Positions 22,805 through 33,844 of a stretch of DNA of 33,844 nucleotides are shown here, piece after piece. Origin of the DNA: Gammaproteobacteria bacterium (lineage in GTDB: Bacteria; Pseudomonadota; Gammaproteobacteria; Pseudomonadales; Pseudohongiellaceae); the NCBI GenBank assembly GCA_947457195.1, contig CANGUU010000021.1, forward strand, positions 1-33,844, given 5' to 3'. The first letter of the stretch is position 1. Each line of letters opens with the position of its first letter. The notes below the pieces were generated by a model. It searched no databases. It saw only the letters and a program-made list of their open reading frames with translations, and was not told where the DNA came from. Position numbers and translations under genes: made by a program.

Positions 22805-23425
22805 ATGACACCAGCTGCTCTCAACAGCGAGTTTGCATCCCAGTCCCCGCAGGCCATCATCCGCCACGCGCTGTCGTTGCCCGGTAAGGCCGTAGTGACC
22901 ACTCATTTCGGGCCGCTCGAAGCGGTGATCCTGCACATGGCTGCCGAAGCCAAACCCGGGGTGCAGGTGATCTGGGTAGACCACGGCTACAATACCAAGG
23001 CCACCTACCGCTGTGCCGAGCAGATCATTGCCCGCCTCCGGCTCAACGTCGACGTTTTTGCACCACGCATCACTGCCGCGCGTCAGGAGGCAGCTCTCGG
23101 CGGCATTCCGGCGTACACGGAAGCGGCACACAAGGAATTCACGGAAAACTTCAAGCTCGAGCCTTTCCGGCGCGCCATGAGCGCCCATCGTCCGGCCATC
23201 TGGCTGACGGCACTGCGCAAGGAGCAAACGACATTTCGCCAATCGCTGGATGTCTTTACACAGGACGACAAGGGCGTGTTAAAGGTGGCCCCTCTCTTCC
23301 ACTGGTCCGAGGCGCAATTGCGCGCCTACCTCACCGCACACGACCTGCCCAACGAAGACAGCTACTACGACCCCACCAAGGCACTGGAAAATCGCGAGTG
23401 CGGCTTGCATACCTCCACGCTGTGA
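22805..23425 (+). CDS. cysH: Short phosphoadenylyl-sulfate reductase family protein (CysH-like)
   Basis: This family reduces activated sulfate (PAPS or APS) to sulfite for cysteine synthesis. The 206-residue protein is shorter than E. coli CysH (244). VTTHFGPLEA (31-40) replaces the SSSFG nucleotide-binding loop. WVDHGYNTKATYR, WLTALRKEQTTFR and the catalytic ECGLH (C199) are visible. The only other cysteine is C70, so the paired CC motif of [4Fe-4S] APS reductases is missing. The E. coli segment just before the catalytic cysteine is largely absent. ATG 22805 has GGAG seven bases upstream; an open extension to 22643 overlaps the divergent gene. PAPS use is inferred from the lack of the cluster. 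The siroheme gene cysG lies close by. Confidence 0.88.
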   Translation: MTPAALNSEFASQSPQAIIRHALSLPGKAVVTTHFGPLEAVILHMAAEAKPGVQVIWVDHGYNTKATYRCAEQIIARLRLNVDVFAPRITAARQEAALGGIPAYTEAAHKEFTENFKLEPFRRAMSAHRPAIWLTALRKEQTTFRQSLDVFTQDDKGVLKVAPLFHWSEAQLRAYLTAHDLPNEDSYYDPTKALENRECGLHTSTL

Positions 23426-23430
23426 TGCGC

Positions 23431-23444
23431 TTGACTTGAGTCAA
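23431..23444 (+). promoter_or_regulatory. FNR/Anr-like binding site before the cytochrome gene
   Basis: TTGACTTGAGTCAA is a perfect TTGAC-N4-GTCAA palindrome, one base per half-site from the FNR/Anr consensus TTGAT-N4-ATCAA. Such boxes bind oxygen- or NO-sensing CRP/FNR-family regulators. It starts five bases after the cysH stop and 122 bases before the cytochrome ATG. A candidate -10 box TAACAT (23496-23501) would put the site centre near -70, a class I activator position. Confidence 0.6.
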
Positions 23445-23552
23445 GGCCAAAAGCGATTGCTGGATTCTGCCGCAGTGGCAGCCAGCGATGACACTTAACA
23501 TGGACCCCGTAGTGCTCGCGCGACTGCGCGCTGCAACCGGGAGGAACGGCCC

Positions 23553-24104
23553 ATGAAGACCTTCAAATCAGTAACGCCAGTATCCCTCGCACATCGGCTG
23601 GCCAGCAGCATTGCTGCTCTGCTGCTCATCACCGGTGCCTTCGCGGCCTCGACCGAAGAGCCACCGGTACCCGCCGTCACGCTGCAGCAACTAATGGCCA
23701 TCGTGATTACCGACGCCTCCAATCAAGTCTGGAACGCGGCGCTGCTGGAACCGGCTGCCGGCAGCGACAAACCGAGCCTGACGGAGGAGCAATGGGCCAC
23801 GCTACGGTCCGCCGCGACTACCCTGCTGGTAACGCCCACCGTGTTGTTGCATCCCTCGCTTGCCGTGGCCAGCCCGGGTGCACCGGCTGCTGAAGGCTCC
23901 CTGTCCGCGGCCGCCATTGCAGAATTGCGCAGCAACCAGTGGGCCGTGTGGGCTGCACAGGTGAGTATTCTCCAGCAGAGCGCAATGGCTGCCCTCAACG
24001 CCATTGAGGACCGTGATTACCAAGCCACGCTGCGAGCGGGTGACACCCTCTACGGGGTCTGCGACAGTTGTCACAAACTGTTCTGGTACCCCGAAGGTCA
24101 GTAG
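23553..24104 (+). CDS. Periplasmic monoheme c-type cytochrome, possibly cytochrome c'-like
   Basis: This 183-residue protein starts with a Sec-type signal peptide: a basic N-terminus, the hydrophobic core SSIAALLLITGAF, and likely cleavage after residue 31 (AFA). A single heme c motif CDSCH (C170, C173, H174) stands 10 residues from the end. The helical, alanine-rich body with a C-terminal heme site resembles the four-helix cytochrome c' / c-556 fold. No obvious axial methionine near the heme was identified. Members carry electrons or bind NO, but the role here is unknown. The ATG has GGGAGG nearby, and an FNR/Anr-like box lies upstream. It converges on the acetyltransferase gene, seven bases apart. 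Confidence 0.85.
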   Translation: MKTFKSVTPVSLAHRLASSIAALLLITGAFAASTEEPPVPAVTLQQLMAIVITDASNQVWNAALLEPAAGSDKPSLTEEQWATLRSAATTLLVTPTVLLHPSLAVASPGAPAAEGSLSAAAIAELRSNQWAVWAAQVSILQQSAMAALNAIEDRDYQATLRAGDTLYGVCDSCHKLFWYPEGQ

Positions 24105-24111
24105 CGCCTGT

Positions 24112-24597
24112 CTAGCCTTCTCCGGGACCGGCCACTTCCTGCAGGGCTGCGCCGCTCAGTCGGTAACGTGTCCACTCACTCTGCGGCACGGCGCCCAGCG
24201 AGAGGTAGAAATCTATCGCGGGCTGGTTCCAGTCGAGCACACTCCATTCCAGCCTTCCACAACCTTCCTCCACGGCAATACGTGCAAGTCGCTGTAGCAG
24301 GGCCTTGCCGGCCCCCTTGCCGCGAGCCTCGGGAAGGACAAAGAGATCCTCGAGATAAAGCCCCTTTCTGGCCAGCCAGGTCGAATAACTGAAAAAATAC
24401 ACCGCGAACCCGACGGGGCTGCCCTCCCAGAGGGCCAACAAGACCTTGGCCTGCGGTGACTCGCCAAACAGCGTCTCGCGAAGCCGCTCCTCATCCGCCA
24501 CGACTTCCGCAGCGGCGCGCTCATACAGGGCCAGGGCCCGGATGAAATCCAGGATCAGCGACACATCCAGGGCGGTGGCACAACGGATCGTCAACAC
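24112..24597 (-). CDS. GNAT-family N-acetyltransferase (SSAT/diamine-type)
   Basis: This 161-residue protein has the GNAT fold. The acetyl-CoA-binding motif A is EDLFVLPEARGKGAGKALLQ, followed by the motif-B-like LEWSVLDWNQPAIDFYLSLGA. The sequence resembles the spermidine/spermine or diamine acetyltransferase-like group (IRCATALDVSLILDFIRALALYE), but the substrate cannot be told. The start is a GTG at 24597 with GGAG eight bases upstream. It follows cysG by 24 bp and may be its co-transcribed last gene. Confidence 0.9.
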   Translation of the reverse strand: MLTIRCATALDVSLILDFIRALALYERAAAEVVADEERLRETLFGESPQAKVLLALWEGSPVGFAVYFFSYSTWLARKGLYLEDLFVLPEARGKGAGKALLQRLARIAVEEGCGRLEWSVLDWNQPAIDFYLSLGAVPQSEWTRYRLSGAALQEVAGPGEG

Positions 24598-24621
24598 GCT
24601 TGCAACTCCATGATTCAGCCT

Positions 24622-25998
24622 TCAGTCCCTCCAGCGCAGGCTGTCGTGCAGGCGCACGACCTCACCCACGATGATCAGGGTCGGGGGTGATACGGCTCGT
24701 TCCGCCATGTCGTCGGCAAAACTACCCAGTACCCCGGTGTAGACCTTTTGCTGCGGCATCGTACCCTGTTGGACCAGTGCGATGGGCAAGGTCGGGGAAG
24801 CGCCGTGGGCCACCAACTCGCGACAGATCTGCCGCAGGCTGACGAGCCCCATGTAAAACACCAGGGTCTGTCCGGGGCGGACGAGTTGAGGCCAGTCGAG
24901 ATCGCAGCTGTCGTCGCGCAGATGGCCGGTCACGAAGCGCACGGACTGGGCATGGTCGCGGTGAGTCAGCGGTATGCCGGCATATGCTGCGCAACCCGAG
25001 GCCGCCGTAATGCCGGGTACGATCTGGAACGGGATGCCGGCTGCCGCCAATTCGGCAATCTCCTCACCGCCGCGACCGAAAATGAAGGGATCGCCTCCCT
25101 TCAGTCTCAGCACGCGCTTGCCCTGCCGGGCCAGCGCCACCAGCAAACGACTGATTTCCTCTTGCGGCATCGTGTGGTTGGAGCGCTGCTTGCCGACATG
25201 AATACGTTCGGCATCTTGGCGGACCAGTAGGAGTATCTCGGGAGTGACCAGGCGATCGAACAGTACGACGTCGGCCTGCTGCATCAGGCGCAGCGCCCGA
25301 AACGTCAGCAAATCCGGATCACCCGGGCCCGCTCCCACCAGATAAACCTCTCCTGAGGCAGCGCCAGCCGGTGCGGAAGCCAACTGCTCCTGCAGCACGG
25401 CCTCGGCCCGTTGCTGCTGTCCACTCAACACCAATTCGGCCACCGGACCGTTGAGCACGTCTTCCCAGAACCGCATCCGCAAGGCGCTGCCACCGAAGCG
25501 AGCCTTCACGGCTTGGCGGTACCGACCAAGCAACTGGGCGAGCCGGCCATACCCGGCTGGGATCAGCGTCTCGAGGCGGGCACGCAGCAGACGCGCCAAC
25601 ACCGGTGAGCTGCCACCGCTGGAGACCGCGACCACGAGAGGCGAACGATCAACGATGGAGGGGAAGATGAATGTGCAAAGCGCTGGCTGGTCAACCACGT
25701 TGACCGGCAACTGCCTGGCAGTAGCCTGACGATGAATAGCCGCGTTCAGCGCCGCATCATCCGTTGCAGCCACCACCAGCAGGACCTGTTCCAGGTCTTC
25801 CGGTCGGAAGGCACGCTGCTCGATCGGATGTGAGGGGCCCAACAGGGTTCGCAGCTCTTGGCAGACCTCGAGGGCAACAACGCGCAGGCGGGCACCGGCA
25901 CGCAGCAGCAACTGCGCTTTTCGGAGTGCTACCTGCCCTCCCCCGACCAGCAGCACAGGTTGCTGGTCCAGGCGCAGGAAGATCGGCAGGTAGTCCAT
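24622..25998 (-). CDS. cysG: Siroheme synthase (trifunctional)
   Basis: CysG turns uroporphyrinogen III into siroheme, the cofactor of sulfite and nitrite reductases. It has 458 residues, against 457 in E. coli. The N-terminal half is the NAD-dependent dehydrogenase/ferrochelatase ([32 protein letters not shown]). The C-terminal half is the SAM-dependent uroporphyrinogen methyltransferase ([37 protein letters not shown]). All three activities appear intact. It follows serS by 12 bp. With cysH close by, it fits sulfate assimilation. Confidence 0.98.
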   Translation of the reverse strand: MDYLPIFLRLDQQPVLLVGGGQVALRKAQLLLRAGARLRVVALEVCQELRTLLGPSHPIEQRAFRPEDLEQVLLVVAATDDAALNAAIHRQATARQLPVNVVDQPALCTFIFPSIVDRSPLVVAVSSGGSSPVLARLLRARLETLIPAGYGRLAQLLGRYRQAVKARFGGSALRMRFWEDVLNGPVAELVLSGQQQRAEAVLQEQLASAPAGAASGEVYLVGAGPGDPDLLTFRALRLMQQADVVLFDRLVTPEILLLVRQDAERIHVGKQRSNHTMPQEEISRLLVALARQGKRVLRLKGGDPFIFGRGGEEIAELAAAGIPFQIVPGITAASGCAAYAGIPLTHRDHAQSVRFVTGHLRDDSCDLDWPQLVRPGQTLVFYMGLVSLRQICRELVAHGASPTLPIALVQQGTMPQQKVYTGVLGSFADDMAERAVSPPTLIIVGEVVRLHDSLRWRD

Positions 25999-26010
25999 GC
26001 GGCCCCGGGG

Positions 26011-27715
<1,705 letters not shown>

Positions 27716-27727
27716 GGAAGACCTCCC

Positions 27728-29074
27728 TCACTCGGACTCATAGCGACGTCGGGCACTCGCTGCGTCGAGCGAGCGCAGATGAGCCAACTTCTGGCGAATC
27801 TGCTCTTCGAGACCGCGGTCCACAGGATGGTAATAACGTCGGTCCCTCAGCTCTCTCGGAAAATAATTCTCACCCGCCGCATAGGCTCCGGGTTCGTCGT
27901 GGGCATAGCGGTAGCCGGCACCATAATCGAGTTTTTCCAGCAAGGTCGTGGAGGCATTGCGCAAGTGCAGCGGGACCTCGTGACTGGTTCCCTTCATCAC
28001 GTCCTCACGCGCGGCATTGAAGGCCTGATACACGGCATTGCTCTTGGGAGCGCAGGCGAGGAACACCACCGCCTGCGCCAACGTCAGCTCACCCTCGGGG
28101 CTACCCAAACGCTCCACGGCTTCCCAGGCATTGAGTGCCAGCTGCAGGGCGCGTGGATCGGCATTGCCGATATCTTCGCTGGCCATCCGCACCACCCGAC
28201 GGGCGACATACAGGGGGTCGCAGCCACCGTCCAGCATGCGGCACAACCAGTACAGCGCAGCATCCGGCGCGGAACCGCGCACGGCTTTGTGCAGGACGGA
28301 AATCTGTTCGTGGAAGACGTCACCCCCCTTGTCGAAGCGTCGCGGCCCGCTCTGCAGCAAGGGTACCAGTGCGGCAGAGCCCAGACGGGCGACACCGTCT
28401 GGCCCGGTCTCAGCCAGGTCCGCTGCCTGCTCAAGCAAATTGAGCAGGCGTCTGGCATCGCCATCTGCTGCCTGCAAAAAAGCCTGCTTCTGCGGGTCGG
28501 ACAGCTGCAGTCGCCTAGCACCGAGTCCGCTCTGCGTGTCACTGAGCGCCCGCTGCAAAATCCCGCCCAATGCGTCCTCGTCCAATGCCTTCAGGACATA
28601 CACACGCGCCCGGGACAGCAGGGCCGAATTCAGCTCGAAGGATGGATTCTCGGTGGTGGCACCCACGAAGACGACGGTGCCATCTTCGATGGCAGGCAGG
28701 AACGCATCCTGCTGGGCCTTGTTGAAGCGGTGCACCTCGTCGACGAACAACACGCAGCGCCGGCCTTGCTGTTGGGCCAGTTGCGCGCGCTCCAGCGCGG
28801 CACGGATTTCCTTCACACCGGACAGCACGGCCGAGAGGCTCTCCACCGTTGCCGAGGCACTGCGTGCCACCAGCCGTGCCAGCGTCGTCTTGCCAGTGCC
28901 CGGCGGTCCCCAGAGGATCATCGAATGGGGCTGACCGAGCCGGATGGCTTCGTAGAGCGGAAGACCGGGCTGCAGCAGATGCCCCTGCCCCGCATAGGCA
29001 GACAGCTCCTCTGGCCGCAGGCGCGCGGCCAACGGTTGATATGGAGCGGCTGGAGAAAACAGCTCGCGAGTCAT
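27728..29074 (-). CDS. rarA: Replication-associated recombination protein A (MgsA/WRNIP1 family ATPase)
   Basis: RarA is an AAA+ ATPase that acts at stalled or collapsed replication forks. It has 448 residues. Walker A is GPPGTGKT (56-63) and Walker B is CVLFVDEVHRFNKAQQDAFL. The sensor stretch is ATTENPSFELNSALLSR. The C-terminal tetramerisation domain ends with YYHPVDRGLEEQIRQKL. The ATG at 29074 lies nine bases after the lolA stop. No ribosome site is clear; a GTCA tetranucleotide repeat occupies that spot, so coupling to lolA is likely. Confidence 0.97.
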   Translation of the reverse strand: MTRELFSPAAPYQPLAARLRPEELSAYAGQGHLLQPGLPLYEAIRLGQPHSMILWGPPGTGKTTLARLVARSASATVESLSAVLSGVKEIRAALERAQLAQQQGRRCVLFVDEVHRFNKAQQDAFLPAIEDGTVVFVGATTENPSFELNSALLSRARVYVLKALDEDALGGILQRALSDTQSGLGARRLQLSDPQKQAFLQAADGDARRLLNLLEQAADLAETGPDGVARLGSAALVPLLQSGPRRFDKGGDVFHEQISVLHKAVRGSAPDAALYWLCRMLDGGCDPLYVARRVVRMASEDIGNADPRALQLALNAWEAVERLGSPEGELTLAQAVVFLACAPKSNAVYQAFNAAREDVMKGTSHEVPLHLRNASTTLLEKLDYGAGYRYAHDEPGAYAAGENYFPRELRDRRYYHPVDRGLEEQIRQKLAHLRSLDAASARRRYESE

Positions 29075-29089
29075 GTCAGTCAGTCAGTC
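29075..29089 (+). repeat. Short tetranucleotide tandem repeat at the lolA-rarA junction
   Basis: GTCA is repeated 3.75 times (15 bases). It spans the end of lolA, including its stop, and the gap before the rarA ATG. A copy-number change would alter the spacing between the lolA stop and the rarA start. Confidence 0.7.
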
Positions 29090-29776
29090 CAGCCGGCCGT
29101 CGACCACATCGATGCCCGCAGGCGGCTCGAACCGGAACTGGGCGGGTTCCAGAACTGGATTGCGCCGCACATTGCCAAACAGCAGCGTGGTGCGCTGGCC
29201 GAGGCTGTCTTCGAAGTGCATCTCCAGCAAGGTCGGCCCTTCGAAGGACAGGCTGATGCGCTCGAACAGGGTGCTGGCCTGCTTCGGCAGCAGGGTGAAC
29301 AAGGTTTGCCGACCCTCGGCAAGCGACGCCGCACTGACCTCGTAAGCTGCTGCAATCGTGCTGGCGGTACCATTCAGCAGCATGACCGGCGTACGGTCCA
29401 ACGCTTCATCGAAATGCTGGATGGTGACCTGTTCGAGATCAGGCTCGTAGCGCCACATGGTATCGCCATCGGTCACCATCAACTCGCTGTAGGGACGGGT
29501 GACCTCCCACCGGAAGCTGGATGGCCTCTGCATGCTGAGTAGCGCCCGGGTTTCCTGCACTTCCCTGCCCTCCTGGTCCAGCAGCAACTGCTGCACCTCT
29601 GCAGTCAGCGACGCAGTCGCCTGCAGAACGGACACCAACTGCTGCAGCGCAAAGTCATTGGCGCTGGCAATTGCCGGCGGTGAGACGACTGCCGGCTGGG
29701 CCGCCAGGGGTGCGACCACCCATGGCGCCAGCAGGAGCAGCAGCACGCGGCACTGGCGCGAAAGCAGTGTGATCAA
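29084..29776 (-). CDS. lolA: Outer-membrane lipoprotein carrier protein LolA
   Basis: LolA takes lipoproteins from the LolCDE transporter and carries them through the periplasm to LolB. The protein has about 230 residues including a signal peptide (RQCRVLLLLLAPWVVAPLAAQ). The mature part has family stretches such as RPSSFRWEVTRPY, DGDTMWRYEPDLEQVTI and FEDSLGQRTTLLF. The frame is open to a GTG at 29821, which lacks a ribosome site. I chose the TTG at 29776 because GAGAGG precedes it by about six bases, and it gives a normal short N-region. The start is uncertain; the family is not. It lies between ftsK and rarA. Confidence 0.9.
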   Translation of the reverse strand: MITLLSRQCRVLLLLLAPWVVAPLAAQPAVVSPPAIASANDFALQQLVSVLQATASLTAEVQQLLLDQEGREVQETRALLSMQRPSSFRWEVTRPYSELMVTDGDTMWRYEPDLEQVTIQHFDEALDRTPVMLLNGTASTIAAAYEVSAASLAEGRQTLFTLLPKQASTLFERISLSFEGPTLLEMHFEDSLGQRTTLLFGNVRRNPVLEPAQFRFEPPAGIDVVDGRLD

Positions 29777-29832
29777 GGGATACCTCTCAGGTTGCTGGCC
29801 ACTTCTCTGGCGAACGTGCACGGGGAGAATCG

Positions 29833-33329
<3,497 letters not shown>

Positions 33330-33347
33330 CACGGCCAGCGCCCACCC

Positions 33348-33844
33348 TTGACACTGCTGCGCCGCCTGCCCTGGCTGGATCAGGAAGCTCACGATTTCCC
33401 TGATCCGTCTACCGCCCTGCGGGAGCCCAACGGGCTGCTCGCGGCGGGCGGCGATCTCCACCCCGAGCGACTGCTGAGGGCCTACCAGCAAGGCATCTTC
33501 CCCTGGTATTCACGCGATCAACCCCTGCTGTGGTGGAGTCCCGATCCACGCATGGTGCTGAGACCTGAGCGGTTGCACATCAGCCGCAGTCTGCAGAAGG
33601 TCTTGCGACGCGGGGCTTTCCGTGTCACCAGCGACCGGGCTTTTTCCGCCGTCATCCACCGCTGCGCCGGCCCGCGTCGCGGCAGCGCCGACACGTGGTT
33701 GCTACCCGACATGCGGGCTGCGTACGAGCACTTGCACCGTCTGGGTTACGCCCACTCCGTTGAGGTATGGCGTGATGACACGCTCGTCGGCGGCCTCTAC
33801 GGCGTGGCGCTGCCCGGTGTCTTTTTTGGGGAGTCGATGTTCAG
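33348..33844 (+). CDS. aat: Leucyl/phenylalanyl-tRNA-protein transferase (3' truncated by window edge)
   Basis: Aat adds Leu or Phe from charged tRNA to proteins with an N-terminal Arg or Lys, marking them for ClpS/ClpAP degradation. 165 codons are visible out of about 234 expected. The family stretches [46 protein letters not shown] and VFFGESMF are clear. The stop codon of trxB is in the same frame, and the only usual start codon between it and the conserved region is TTG at 33348. The start is therefore well fixed even though it has no strong ribosome site. Confidence 0.94.
   Translation, partial: MTLLRRLPWLDQEAHDFPDPSTALREPNGLLAAGGDLHPERLLRAYQQGIFPWYSRDQPLLWWSPDPRMVLRPERLHISRSLQKVLRRGAFRVTSDRAFSAVIHRCAGPRRGSADTWLLPDMRAAYEHLHRLGYAHSVEVWRDDTLVGGLYGVALPGVFFGESMF

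Overview
The window is a chromosomal core region of a Gammaproteobacterium, moderately GC-rich by eye and almost fully coding. Three blocks point to the Pseudomonas/Pseudomonadales-like side of the class. The first is a gltA gene divergent from sdhCDAB-sucAB-lpd-sucCD. The second is the run ftsK-lolA-rarA-crcB-serS-cysG with divergent trxB-aat. The third is a monomeric NADP-isocitrate dehydrogenase. Protein features such as the SdhB, SdhC and SdhD motifs and the ArfB and LolA types also fit Gammaproteobacteria. The species cannot be named from the sequence alone. I see no insertion sequence, prophage, CRISPR array, integron or other accessory island.

Layout. Positions 1-544 hold the 3' end of a probable family-2 glycosyltransferase and a GtrA-like membrane protein. 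Positions 631-4687 hold argS and a monomeric icd. Positions 4715-17720 (minus strand) form a large TCA-cycle cluster running sdhC, sdhD, sdhA, sdhB, sucA, sucB, lpdA, sucC, sucD, followed by htpG with what looks like its own heat-shock promoter. Positions 17721-18102 are a 382-bp AT-rich control region, and gltA (18103-19383) reads away from it. Next come tRNA-Glu and tRNA-Ala (minus strand) with a strong promoter and terminator, then gltX, arfB and an alpha/beta hydrolase (all minus). Divergent from the hydrolase are a short cysH and a secreted c-type cytochrome with an FNR/Anr-like box upstream. From 24112 to 32172 (minus) lie a GNAT acetyltransferase, cysG, serS, crcB, rarA, lolA and ftsK. 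trxB and a truncated aat (plus) close the window.

How the genes work together. Citrate synthase, isocitrate dehydrogenase, 2-oxoglutarate dehydrogenase (E1, E2, E3), succinyl-CoA synthetase and succinate dehydrogenase make up five consecutive oxidative steps of the TCA cycle apart from aconitase. Three aminoacyl-tRNA synthetases (Arg, Glu, Ser), two tRNAs, a ribosome-rescue hydrolase and the Leu/Phe-tRNA-protein transferase form a translation and protein-quality theme. cysH and cysG both serve sulfate assimilation: CysH makes sulfite and CysG makes the siroheme of sulfite reductase.

I found no convincing undescribed system. The best leads are regulatory: the FNR-like box before the cytochrome gene, a perfect 10-bp direct repeat at the sdhC promoter, a sigma-32-type promoter before htpG, and a long gltA leader with two candidate promoters. 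A compact, cluster-less CysH is the most unusual enzyme variant.
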